This document shows positions 1 through 6,423 of a stretch of DNA of 6,423 nucleotides, piece by piece. Position 1 is the stretch's first letter. Each line of letters starts with the position of its first letter. The stretch is from Candidatus Sabulitectum sp. (GTDB lineage Bacteria; Fermentibacterota; Fermentibacteria; Fermentibacterales; JCC-6): positions 1-6,423 of the forward strand of contig JAGLQD010000010.1 in assembly GCA_023136985.1 (NCBI GenBank), read 5' to 3'. The notes under the pieces were generated by a model. It was given only the letters and a program-made list of their open reading frames with translations. It did no database searches and was not told the DNA's origin. A program made the translations under genes and the position numbers.

Positions 1-492
1 CTTAATGCATACTACCCTGTATGCAGGTCTGTACAATTTCCTGTAAACATTTGAATGATGGACTGCAGGGAAACCAGATGCTTCCTGCAAGCGAATGAAA
101 CTGTTCATCTCTGAAAGATCAAAAGTATTCTGAACACCGGCTACTGTACTCCACGCCCGGGACAACTGAACTGTACCGGAGCAATACTCTCTTCCAGTTC
201 GAATGAAACTATGAAGCAAAGCACCGGTATCGCCTCCGGATGCAACAAATGGTCGAAGGTTCACCCTTGCAATTTCCAGAGATAACCTTTCAACAACCTT
301 TTCATCTGCACAACCTCTACCCATGGAATGCAGCTCATCGCTCAACCAGCTTTCACCCGCAGCTGCAGAGTTAAGTGCATGGCCACTTCCCATAACACCC
401 TGATAAACCAGCTTGTAAAGATCCTGAAGCTGCATATGAGGATATTCAGCAAAGTGAAAGTCAATAATCTCAGAGTAAAAATTTCTCTCCAA
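1..492 (-). CDS. Conserved-looking protein of unknown function, 3' end outside window
   Basis: An open frame runs on the minus strand from a TTG at 492-490 to the left edge without a stop, giving 164 visible residues. I do not recognise a named family, and no function is assigned. The product looks like a soluble, real protein: no signal peptide or membrane segment, and balanced composition. Visible stretches include FHFAEYPHMQLQDLYKLVYQ (about residues 12-31), GSGHALN, ARVNLRPFVASGGDTGALL in the middle, and FPAVHHSNVYRKLYRPAYR near the visible end. I have a vague memory of similar phrases (QDxYKLxYQ, GSGHA, YRPAYRV) in hypothetical proteins of other bacteria, but cannot verify this. The TTG start is chosen because AGGAGG lies four bases upstream (502-497) and an in-frame TGA at 555-553 limits the frame. 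The first in-frame ATG (435-433) has no SD and would cut 19 residues. The gene is divergent from asnS. A frameshift near the start cannot be excluded, because a better SD sits farther upstream in other frames. Confidence 0.8.
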   Translation of the reverse strand, partial: MERNFYSEIIDFHFAEYPHMQLQDLYKLVYQGVMGSGHALNSAAAGESWLSDELHSMGRGCADEKVVERLSLEIARVNLRPFVASGGDTGALLHSFIRTGREYCSGTVQLSRAWSTVAGVQNTFDLSEMNSFIRLQEASGFPAVHHSNVYRKLYRPAYRVVCIK

Positions 493-502
493 ACGTCCTC
501 CT
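493..502 (-). promoter_or_regulatory. Ribosome binding site deciding the TTG start at 492
   Basis: On the minus strand AGGAGG (502-497) is followed by four bases and then TTG at 492-490. The spacing is slightly short, but the match to the anti-SD is full. This site is the main reason for choosing the TTG over the downstream ATG at 435. Confidence 0.6.
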
Positions 503-547
503 GCAACAAAGGGAACATTCTTTTGAAGTCTGAATATAAGAGAGTGT

Positions 548-569
548 TCACATCAGGACCCCTCCTCCT
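548..569 (-). promoter_or_regulatory. Strong SD followed by ATG-TGA start-stop
   Basis: On the minus strand AGGAGGAGG (569-561) is followed by seven bases and an ATG (553-551), which is ideal spacing, but the next codon is TGA (550-548). A GTG overlapping by one base (551-549) opens a 69-codon frame that ends at 342 and is out of frame with the main gene. The sequence is clear. Its use as a translation-control element ahead of the TTG start at 492 is inference. The alternative is that it marks the original start of that gene and a one-base indel has separated them. Confidence 0.4.
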
Positions 570-609
570 GAAACGAACAACCCTTTCAAGAGTTATGTGT
601 CACAAAGTG

Positions 610-660
610 AACCCGCTGGAATATGTATCCCGGCGGGTTTCCTGTGGTATCGTGAAACCC
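610..660 (+). promoter_or_regulatory. Two mutually exclusive hairpins upstream of asnS
   Basis: Hairpin A pairs AACCCGCTGG (610-619) with CCGGCGGGTT (630-639). It has ten pairs including one U-G, a ten-base loop, and only three T's running out of the stem, so it is a terminator-like shape with a poor U-tract. Hairpin B pairs GGGTTTC (635-641) with GAAACCC (654-660), a perfect seven-pair stem. The two share GGGTT, so only one can form. This is the geometry of an attenuator or antiterminator, but no leader peptide or known riboswitch core was found. The function is inferred. If the asnS promoter lies downstream near 682-737, these hairpins would not be in its transcript. Confidence 0.4.
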
Positions 661-746
661 TCCATTCCCTGAACCTAATCATTGGACTCTGTTGCCCTTT
701 CTTTGTAGATTAGCGATTCTCCCGATTTTAGTTTAATTATCTACTT

Positions 747-751
747 GGAGG
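747..751 (+). promoter_or_regulatory. Ribosome binding site of asnS
   Basis: GGAGG sits seven bases before the ATG at 759. This canonical spacing fixes the asnS start. Confidence 0.8.
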
Positions 752-758
752 TTCCAGA

Positions 759-2141
759 ATGATCCATCGAAACACCATTGATTCGATACTGGGTGGAGCT
801 CATACCGGCGACACTGTAACAGTTTACAGCTGGGTGAAAACTGCTCGCACAGGCAAAAGTGTAGCTTTTGCATCTCTGAACGATGGATCAACAACCAATA
901 ATCTGCAGGCAGTGTTTGACAGGAATCTGTTTTCAGCTGAACAGCTTTCCGGCTTACTCACCGGAGCATGCATTTGTGTAACCGGTGAAGTTGTTGAAAG
1001 TCAGGGGAAAGAACAGTCAGTAGAGATCTCTGCAAAAGAGCTGGAGATAGTTGGGCCAGTTGACGAAGAATACCCTCTTCAGAAGAAGAGGCATTCCATG
1101 GAATTCCTTAGAACAATGCCCCATCTCAGGTCAAGGACAAACACATTCAGCAGCGTCTTCCGTGTGAGTCATCACATCTCCATGGCAATACACCGCTTTT
1201 TTGATGAAAACGGTTTTTTCAATATTCACACCCCGTTCATCACTGAAAGCGATTGCGAGGGTGCCGGTGAGACATTCCAGCTTACAACCCTTCCTCTTGA
1301 TAAGCTTCCAATGGAAGAAGGAGAGGTAGATTATTACAAAGACTACTTCAGGAAAAAAGCATTCCTTACTGTTAGCGGTCAGCTTGAAGCAGAGCCTTTT
1401 GCTCTGTCACTGGGTAAGGTCTACACATTTGGACCCACCTTCCGGGCAGACCCTTCCGACACAAGGATACACGGAGCAGAGTTCTGGATGCTTGAACCGG
1501 AGATGGCCTTCTTCGACCTTGAAGACAACCTTGATCTCATAGAGAAATTTGTGAAGTATACCGCAGCATACCTTATGGAGAAATGCAGCGATGATATCAC
1601 TTTCTTTTCTAAATTCTTCGAGAAAACTCTTATGGACAGATACAAGAGTCTTCTGGAGAATGATTTCGGGCGAATCACATATACAGAGGCAATTGAGATT
1701 GTTCAATCGGCAAAGAAAAAGTTTGATTCAATTCCGGAATGGGGAGATGATCTTGCAACGGAGCACGAAAGGTTCCTCGCTGAAGAGCATTTCGGTAAAC
1801 CTGTCTTTGTAACTGACTACCCGGCGTCAATGAAGCCTTTTTACATGTACGTGAACAGTGATGAAAAAACGGTTAGAGCATGCGACCTTCTTGCCCCTGG
1901 AGTGGGCGAACTTGTAGGGGGCAGCCAGAGGGAGCACAGGCTTCCAATTCTGAAAAAGAGAGCGATTGAACAAGGTCTCGACATGGAGACCTACAGATGG
2001 TACATGGAGCTGAGACGCTGGGGCACGGCGCCGCACGCCGGTTTCGGCCTTGGTTTTGAAAGGCTTCTTATGTACCTCACGGGAATGGATAACATCAGGG
2101 ATGTTGTTCCCTTCCCGCGTACATTTGGTAAGATGTATTAA
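759..2141 (+). CDS. asnS: Asparaginyl-tRNA synthetase (AsnRS)
   Basis: This cytoplasmic class IIb synthetase charges tRNA-Asn with asparagine using ATP. The product is 460 residues, close to the roughly 466 of E. coli AsnRS, so it is complete. An N-terminal OB-fold anticodon-binding domain covers about 1-100. A catalytic domain starts around 115 with KRHSMEFLR. Motif 1 lies at about 147-172 (FFDENGFF through EGAGETF). Motif 2 is TFGPTFRAD through AEFWMLEPE (223-248), with the ATP-binding arginine R229. The GSQRE segment is at 388-392. Motif 3 is GFGLGFERL (428-436), with R435. The C-terminus, DVVPFPRT, is typical. AsnRS rather than AspRS is indicated by the LTVSGQL, EFWMLEPEMAF and GVGELVGGSQRE context and the lack of the large bacterial AspRS insertion. 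One oddity is that the usual FRAENSNT of motif 2 reads FRADPSDT (228-235), changing the class-II FRxE glutamate to aspartate. nifJ follows after 34 bases and is probably cotranscribed. Confidence 0.95.
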   Translation: MIHRNTIDSILGGAHTGDTVTVYSWVKTARTGKSVAFASLNDGSTTNNLQAVFDRNLFSAEQLSGLLTGACICVTGEVVESQGKEQSVEISAKELEIVGPVDEEYPLQKKRHSMEFLRTMPHLRSRTNTFSSVFRVSHHISMAIHRFFDENGFFNIHTPFITESDCEGAGETFQLTTLPLDKLPMEEGEVDYYKDYFRKKAFLTVSGQLEAEPFALSLGKVYTFGPTFRADPSDTRIHGAEFWMLEPEMAFFDLEDNLDLIEKFVKYTAAYLMEKCSDDITFFSKFFEKTLMDRYKSLLENDFGRITYTEAIEIVQSAKKKFDSIPEWGDDLATEHERFLAEEHFGKPVFVTDYPASMKPFYMYVNSDEKTVRACDLLAPGVGELVGGSQREHRLPILKKRAIEQGLDMETYRWYMELRRWGTAPHAGFGLGFERLLMYLTGMDNIRDVVPFPRTFGKMY

Positions 2142-2175
2142 CGATGTTTTGTAACCTTAGCGAAAGCTGGTAATT
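2142..2175 (+). other. asnS-nifJ gap with a weak SD and a 9-codon ORF
   Basis: The 34-base gap shows no terminator. No good SD precedes the nifJ ATG; the bases before it read GCTGGTAATT. A small frame, ATG at 2144 to TAA at 2171-2173 (MFCNLSESW), ends two bases before nifJ. A short stem TTAGC/GCTGG (2157-2161 with 2166-2170, two G-U pairs) closed by a GAAA loop lies just upstream of the start. Coupled translation is possible but unproven. Confidence 0.3.
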
Positions 2176-5100
2176 ATGAGCAAACAGATGATAACGATTG
2201 ACGGTAACGAAGCCGCCGCTCGTGTGGCTCACAAGCTCAGTGAAGTGGTGGCGATCTACCCTATCACTCCTTCAAGCCCAATGGGCGAGCACAGTGACAC
2301 ATGGTCCGCAGCAGGGCAGAAAAACATCTGGGGAACAGTGCCCCTGGTGCAGGAAATGCAGAGTGAAGGCGGAGCCTCCGCTGCTGTCCACGGAGCTCTT
2401 CAGACAGGAGCCCTTACAACCACATTTACAGCAAGTCAGGGTCTTCTTCTGATGATTCCCACAATGTACAAAATTGCAGGTGAGCTTACCCCTGCAGTTT
2501 TCCATGTGGCAGCAAGAAGTCTGGCCGCACAGGCTCTTTCGATCTTCGGAGACCACAGTGATGTAATGGCTGTAAGAAACACCGGTTTCGGCCTTCTTGC
2601 AAGTGCAAGCGTTCAGGAGGTCACAGACCTTTCCGCAATAGCACACGCAGCAACTCTGAAAAGTCGAATTCCGTTCGTACACTTCTTCGACGGCTTCAGA
2701 ACCAGTCATGAGATTCAGAAGATAGAACCTCTGGAAGACGATGTTCTCAAAGATATGATCGATGATGAACTTGTTTTCGCCCACCGCCACCGGGGTCTAA
2801 ATCCCAACCGCCCTGTGGTAAGAGGCACCAGCCAGAACCCGGATGTGTACTTCCAGGGCCGTGAGAGTGTTAATCTCTACTACGAAGCAACCCCTGCCAT
2901 AGTTCAAGAGTACATGGACCTGTTCGGTAAGCTCACAGGCAGACACTACCACTTGTTCGACTACGTAGGTGCACCTGACGCAGAGCATATCATTATTCTT
3001 ATGGGATCCGGCTGCGAAGTTGCCCACGAGACCGTGGAATACCTTGCCTCCAGAGGCGAGAAGGTTGGTGTTATCAAAATCCGACTTTACCGTCCTTTCG
3101 ATGCCTCAGCATTCCTGGCTGCCATACCCCAGAGCGTAAAGACCATCAGTGTGCTTGATCGAACAAAAGAACCCGGCAACGATGGAGAACCGCTTTACAA
3201 AGATGTCTGTACCGCTCTTAGAGTCGCAGGAAGATCTGCTATCAAAGTTGTGGGCGGACGATATGGTCTTTCCGGCAAGGAATTCACACCTGCGTCGGTA
3301 AAGGGAGTATTCAACAACGCACAGGGTGAGCTGAAAAATGATTTCACCGTTGGAATAAATGATGATCTAACAAATACCAGTATTGACATCCCGGAGTTTG
3401 TCCTGGAGACAAAAGGGCTTCACCAGGCTGTTTTCCTCGGGCTCGGCTCCGATGGAACCGTTGGTGCCAACAAGAACAGTATCAAGATCATCGGTGGAAC
3501 CACAGACAACTACGCACAGGGCTTCTTTGTGTACGATTCAAAGAAGGCAGGCGCACTGACTGTAAGTCACCTGAGGTTCGGCCCGGATCCCATCAGGCGC
3601 ACATGTCTTATCGACCAGGCGAACTTCGTGGCCTGTCATCAGACGGTCTTTGTGGAAAAGTACGACATACTGAAATACGCTGCAAAAGGTGCTACCTTCC
3701 TGCTTAACACACCCTTCAGCAGCGACGAGATCTGGGACAACCTTCCAAAAAAGGTCCAGAAGGATATGGTTGAGAAAGAGCTCAGATTCTTTGTCATTGA
3801 TGCCTATAAGGTAGCAGACGAAACAGGCATGGGTGTTATGATCAACACCATTATGCAGACCTGCTTCTTTGCCATCAGCGGTGTTCTTGAAAAAGACGAG
3901 GCGATTGAAAAGATCAAGGGCGCCATCGAGAAGAGTTACGGCAAAAAAGGTCAGGATGTTGTTCAGAAGAACTTCGTTGCTGTTGATCAGGCTGTAGCCA
4001 ATCTTCATCAGGTTAACTACCCGGGAGAAGTCACCAGCAACATTGCCATCCCGCCTGTTGTTCCAGTGGAAGCTCCTGAGTTCGTACAGAATGTTACTGC
4101 AACCATCATGGCTCAGAGAGGTAACGACATTCCTGTGAGCGCCATGCCCAACGATGGCACATGGCCAACAGGCACAACGCAGTGGGAAAAAAGGAACATT
4201 GCCCTCGAGATTCCCGTATGGGACCCTGAGGTCTGCATACAGTGCGGTCTCTGCAACCTTGTCTGCCCCCATGCTGCGATCAGAATGAAATACTACGATA
4301 AGGCAATACTCGATAATGCCCCGGCAACCTTCAAATCCACAGACGGCAACACCAAGTTCAAGGCATACAAGTTTACCAATCAGGTGGCACCTGAGGATTG
4401 CACCGGATGCGGAGCATGCGTACACACCTGCCCTGCCAGGAACAAAGCGATAGAGGGCAAAAAGGCAATAAACATGGAATCACAGCCTCCTCTGAGACAT
4501 GATGAGGTTGAGAATTACAAGTTCTTCCTGGATATCCCGGATTTCGACCGTACAGAGTTAAACCTCGCCTCGGTGAAGGAGAGTCAGCTCCTCAGACCTC
4601 TGTTCGAGTACAGCGGAGCCTGCGCAGGATGCGGCGAGACCCCGTATGTGAAACTTCTCAGTCAGCTCTACGGCGACAGAGCAGTTATAGCAAATGCAAC
4701 TGGCTGTTCATCCATCTACGGTGGTAATCTTCCAACCACTCCATACTGCCAGGATCCATCAGGCAGAGGACCAGCCTGGAACAACAGCTTGTTCGAGGAT
4801 GCAGCGGAGTTCGGCTACGGCTTCCGTCTTACTGCAGACAAACACCTGGAAACAGCAGCAGAGTATCTTAAGGGAATGTCAGATAAACTGGATGAGAATC
4901 TCATCGACAGTCTTCTGAGCTCCAGCAACTCCACAGAGCTTGAAATCGCCCAGCAGCGTGAGCGTGTGGAGTATCTGAGAACTGCCCTTGCAAAAATAGA
5001 TACACCAAATGCTCGTCAGCTTGAATCTCTTGCAGATTACTTCGTACCCCGTTCGGTGTGGGTCATCGGCGGAGATGGATGGGCTTATGACATCGGTTAC

Positions 5101-5709
5101 GGTGGTCTTGACCATGTGCTTGCCCAGGGAAGAAACGTTAATGTCCTTGTGGTAGACACTGGAGTTTACTCAAATACAGGTGGTCAGTGCTCCAAGGCTA
5201 CCCCCATGGGAGCTGTTGCGAAGTTTGCAGCAGCAGGCAAGCCTATGCCAAAGAAGGATCTTGCAATGATCAGCATGACCTACGGCAACATATACGTGGC
5301 ACAGATCGCCATGGGTGCCAACTGGAATCAGACTGTCAAGGCATTCAACGAAGCTGAAAGCTTCGACGGGCCTTCACTTATCATTGCATACAGCCATTGC
5401 ATAGCCCACGGCATCAACATGACAAAGGGAATGGATGAGCATAAGCTTGCAGTTAACAGCGGTATGTGGCCTCTCTTCCGCTTCGATCCCAGAAAGATCG
5501 AAAAGGGCGAGTCCCCACTTCAGCTTGACAGCAAAAAGCCCTCTCTGCCCTTCCACAAGTTCGCTCAGGCTGAGGGTCGATGGAGTACTCTCATGCGCAG
5601 TAATCCCGAGCATGCTGAAAAACTGCTGGCTGCTGCACAGATAGACATCGACAAACGCTTCCACCTCTACGAGCAGATGGCTAAGATGAACTGGTCAGGC
5701 GGAGAATAA
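2176..5709 (+). CDS. nifJ: Pyruvate:ferredoxin (flavodoxin) oxidoreductase, single-chain
   Basis: The enzyme oxidatively decarboxylates pyruvate with CoA to acetyl-CoA and CO2, reducing ferredoxin or flavodoxin in the cytoplasm. The product has 1177 residues, like clostridial and E. coli YdbK forms, and lacks the longer C-terminal tail of Desulfovibrio africanus PFOR. Domain I (about 1-260) carries YPITPSSPM (28-36), with T31, E64 and R114 matching known thiamine-diphosphate contacts. Domain II covers about 261-415, and domain III (about 416-630) has GSDGTVGANK (424-433). The EKR motif is at 671-673. Domain V has two ferredoxin-type 4Fe-4S sites: C687, C690, C693, C697 and C742, C745, C748, C752. 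Domain VI binds thiamine diphosphate through GGDG (965-968) and N1000. It also binds the proximal cluster with C816, C819, C844 and C1075. All expected ligands are present, so it should be active. One small oddity is DTGVYSN (994-1000) where relatives usually have DTEVYSN. The start is the ATG that begins a typical MSKQMITIDGN N-terminus, although its SD is weak. Confidence 0.97.
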   Translation: MSKQMITIDGNEAAARVAHKLSEVVAIYPITPSSPMGEHSDTWSAAGQKNIWGTVPLVQEMQSEGGASAAVHGALQTGALTTTFTASQGLLLMIPTMYKIAGELTPAVFHVAARSLAAQALSIFGDHSDVMAVRNTGFGLLASASVQEVTDLSAIAHAATLKSRIPFVHFFDGFRTSHEIQKIEPLEDDVLKDMIDDELVFAHRHRGLNPNRPVVRGTSQNPDVYFQGRESVNLYYEATPAIVQEYMDLFGKLTGRHYHLFDYVGAPDAEHIIILMGSGCEVAHETVEYLASRGEKVGVIKIRLYRPFDASAFLAAIPQSVKTISVLDRTKEPGNDGEPLYKDVCTALRVAGRSAIKVVGGRYGLSGKEFTPASVKGVFNNAQGELKNDFTVGINDDLTNTSIDIPEFVLETKGLHQAVFLGLGSDGTVGANKNSIKIIGGTTDNYAQGFFVYDSKKAGALTVSHLRFGPDPIRRTCLIDQANFVACHQTVFVEKYDILKYAAKGATFLLNTPFSSDEIWDNLPKKVQKDMVEKELRFFVIDAYKVADETGMGVMINTIMQTCFFAISGVLEKDEAIEKIKGAIEKSYGKKGQDVVQKNFVAVDQAVANLHQVNYPGEVTSNIAIPPVVPVEAPEFVQNVTATIMAQRGNDIPVSAMPNDGTWPTGTTQWEKRNIALEIPVWDPEVCIQCGLCNLVCPHAAIRMKYYDKAILDNAPATFKSTDGNTKFKAYKFTNQVAPEDCTGCGACVHTCPARNKAIEGKKAINMESQPPLRHDEVENYKFFLDIPDFDRTELNLASVKESQLLRPLFEYSGACAGCGETPYVKLLSQLYGDRAVIANATGCSSIYGGNLPTTPYCQDPSGRGPAWNNSLFEDAAEFGYGFRLTADKHLETAAEYLKGMSDKLDENLIDSLLSSSNSTELEIAQQRERVEYLRTALAKIDTPNARQLESLADYFVPRSVWVIGGDGWAYDIGYGGLDHVLAQGRNVNVLVVDTGVYSNTGGQCSKATPMGAVAKFAAAGKPMPKKDLAMISMTYGNIYVAQIAMGANWNQTVKAFNEAESFDGPSLIIAYSHCIAHGINMTKGMDEHKLAVNSGMWPLFRFDPRKIEKGESPLQLDSKKPSLPFHKFAQAEGRWSTLMRSNPEHAEKLLAAAQIDIDKRFHLYEQMAKMNWSGGE

Positions 5710-5739
5710 CCGAAGCTGAACCAGAAAGACAGAAAAGTC

Positions 5740-5772
5740 AAAGGGGGAAGGCATCTGCCCTCCCCCTTTTCT
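5740..5772. terminator. Rho-independent terminator, probably bidirectional
   Basis: AAAGGGGGAAGGC (5740-5752) pairs with GCCCTCCCCCTTT (5757-5769) in 13 positions with one A-C mismatch and a four-base ATCT loop. On the plus strand the stem ends in TTTTCT, 31 bases past the nifJ stop. On the minus strand the stem ends in TTTGACTTTTC, which suits the convergent nitroreductase gene whose stop is at 5789. Confidence 0.85.
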
Positions 5773-5788
5773 ACAGGAATCTCAACAG

Positions 5789-6423
5789 TTAAATACGCAC
5801 CATAATGTTAACCAGGTTAAGTCGCGACTTGGGAAGTGTCGAGTTATAGTCGTCCACTGGATGATGATACCCTATTGCCAGGGCTACATCACACAGATAC
5901 CCATCAAGCTCATTCTTGAACTCTTCATTCACCAGATCAGTGTCAATGCCCTCCATAGGAGTGGAATCTATCCTGAGACGAGCCAGCGTATGAAGAGTGT
6001 TTCCAAGGGCAATATAGGTCTGTGCTTTTGTCCAGTTCCCTGTGTTTCCGGTTTCATCGGTGTTAATCTCGGCAAACACAAAGCTGCGGAAGGCTTTCTC
6101 TCTATCTTCAGGTTTGGTTCGTTTATCTTCAATACCTTTATCCACTACTTCAGCATAATCATTACGGGTATAGTGGGGGTTGTATGCAAATAGAATAATT
6201 TGCGAACTGTCAAAAACATGAGACTGGTTAAATTTATACTTCATGGCAAATGTCTTACTCATGCGCTCTTTTGCTTCACGACTCTCAATGACTACAAATT
6301 TCCATGGCTGTGAATTAATCGATGATGCCGAGAGGCGCATTGCCTCAAAAAGCACATCAAGGTCCTCTTGTGGAATCTTCTTTTCCGCATTGTACTTTTT
6401 GGTGGCGTGTCTCCATAGGAGAT
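5789..6423 (-). CDS. NfsB-like FMN nitroreductase, 5' end outside window
   Basis: This flavoprotein family reduces nitroaromatics, quinones or related acceptors with NAD(P)H, probably as an FMN-containing cytoplasmic homodimer. The frame is open to the right edge. 210 residues are visible and only a few N-terminal ones are missing compared with the about 217 of E. coli NfsB. A GTG at 6355-6353 is not the start, because the frame upstream of it encodes the typical beginning RHATKKYNAEKK (visible residues 4-15), whose Arg and Lys normally hold the FMN phosphate. Further family marks are SASSINSQPW (31-40), W130 with the following YIALGN, STPMEGID (153-160), and the C-terminal GYHHPVDDYN with LPKSRL (about 184-201), all close to the NfsB pattern. 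The physiological substrate cannot be read from the sequence. The gene converges on nifJ across a shared terminator. Its promoter and true start lie outside the window. Confidence 0.9.
   Translation of the reverse strand, partial: LLWRHATKKYNAEKKIPQEDLDVLFEAMRLSASSINSQPWKFVVIESREAKERMSKTFAMKYKFNQSHVFDSSQIILFAYNPHYTRNDYAEVVDKGIEDKRTKPEDREKAFRSFVFAEINTDETGNTGNWTKAQTYIALGNTLHTLARLRIDSTPMEGIDTDLVNEEFKNELDGYLCDVALAIGYHHPVDDYNSTLPKSRLNLVNIMVRI

Larger units (their letters stand above)
493..758. other. Divergent intergenic region between the left-edge gene and asnS
   Basis: This 266-base stretch must hold the promoters for both divergent genes. No strong sigma-70 promoter is visible. Weak plus-strand candidates are TTGGAC (682-687) with TAGATT (706-711) at 18-base spacing, and a good -10-like TTTAAT (732-737) that lacks a matching -35. 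An inverted repeat CTAATC (675-680) / GATTAG (708-713) overlaps the first candidate and could be an operator, but it is short. No T-box signature is seen ahead of asnS. The hairpins at 610-660 and the start-stop element at 548-569 are listed separately. A 25-codon plus-strand frame (595-672) covers the hairpins but has a weak SD and no run of Asn codons, so it is not called as a leader peptide. Confidence 0.6.

Noticed and set aside
342..551. Minus-strand 69-codon frame from GTG 551
   Set aside because: It has a good SD but overlaps the longer 1-492 frame, and most of it has no protein-like pattern. It is kept only as part of the start-stop observation.
328..672. Plus-strand frame of 114 codons at the left edge
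   Set aside because: It lies mostly antisense to the better-supported minus-strand gene at 1-492, has no SD, and has an unpatterned composition.
595..672. 25-codon frame as a leader peptide for asnS attenuation
   Set aside because: It contains one Asn codon only, has a weak SD, and its codons do not place a stalling site ahead of the hairpins.
661..758. T-box riboswitch ahead of asnS
   Set aside because: No T-box sequence or stem I specifier layout is seen, and the only hairpins lie farther upstream.
2272..2790. 172-codon minus-strand frame antisense to the start of nifJ
   Set aside because: It is Cys-rich and unpatterned, and lies wholly inside the conserved PFOR domain I.
3538..4425. 295-codon minus-strand frame antisense to nifJ
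   Set aside because: The PFOR reading on the other strand is unambiguous, with all cluster cysteines. Long antisense frames of this type come from its codon bias, and this one is rich in Cys and Val without motifs.
5861..6193. Plus-strand 110-codon frame at the right end
   Set aside because: It is antisense to the nitroreductase, whose motifs are clear.
1..6423. CRISPR array, tRNA or rRNA genes, insertion sequences, attachment sites
   Set aside because: Reading through both strands showed no spaced direct repeats, cloverleaf sequences, transposase motifs or terminal repeats.

Overview
This is a bacterial chromosome fragment of ordinary housekeeping and metabolic genes. It has four protein-coding genes in close but not overlapping order, no RNA genes, and no mobile or repeat elements. 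The presence of a complete single-chain pyruvate:ferredoxin/flavodoxin oxidoreductase (PFOR), which is oxygen-sensitive in most relatives, points to an anaerobe or a facultative organism living with little oxygen. A dedicated asparaginyl-tRNA synthetase and clear AGGAGG-type ribosome binding sites fit a bacterium of moderate G+C. The phylum cannot be fixed from this window.

Layout. At the left edge, a minus-strand gene of unknown function (1-492) runs off the window at its 3' end; it starts from a TTG codon with its own Shine-Dalgarno (SD). A 266-base divergent intergenic region follows (493-758). It contains two hairpins that share one arm, so only one can form at a time, and a strong SD followed by ATG-TGA. 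On the plus strand come asparaginyl-tRNA synthetase asnS (759-2141) and, after only 34 bases, the 1177-residue PFOR gene nifJ (2176-5709); they probably share a transcript. A strong hairpin with T-tracts on both sides (5740-5772) ends that transcript. It also serves the convergent minus-strand gene, an NfsB-like FMN nitroreductase (5789-6423) whose first few codons lie beyond the right edge.

How the genes relate. PFOR makes acetyl-CoA, CO2 and reduced ferredoxin or flavodoxin from pyruvate. The nitroreductase uses NAD(P)H to reduce nitro or quinone compounds. AsnRS charges tRNA-Asn. No pathway evidently links all of them, and the asnS-nifJ pairing may be simple co-location.

I found no convincing new multi-gene system. 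The points that deserve a second look are small: the alternative hairpins upstream of asnS, the start-stop element before the unknown gene, a 9-codon ORF ending two bases before nifJ (which has hardly any SD), an unusual motif-2 sequence in AsnRS, and the uncharacterised left-edge protein.
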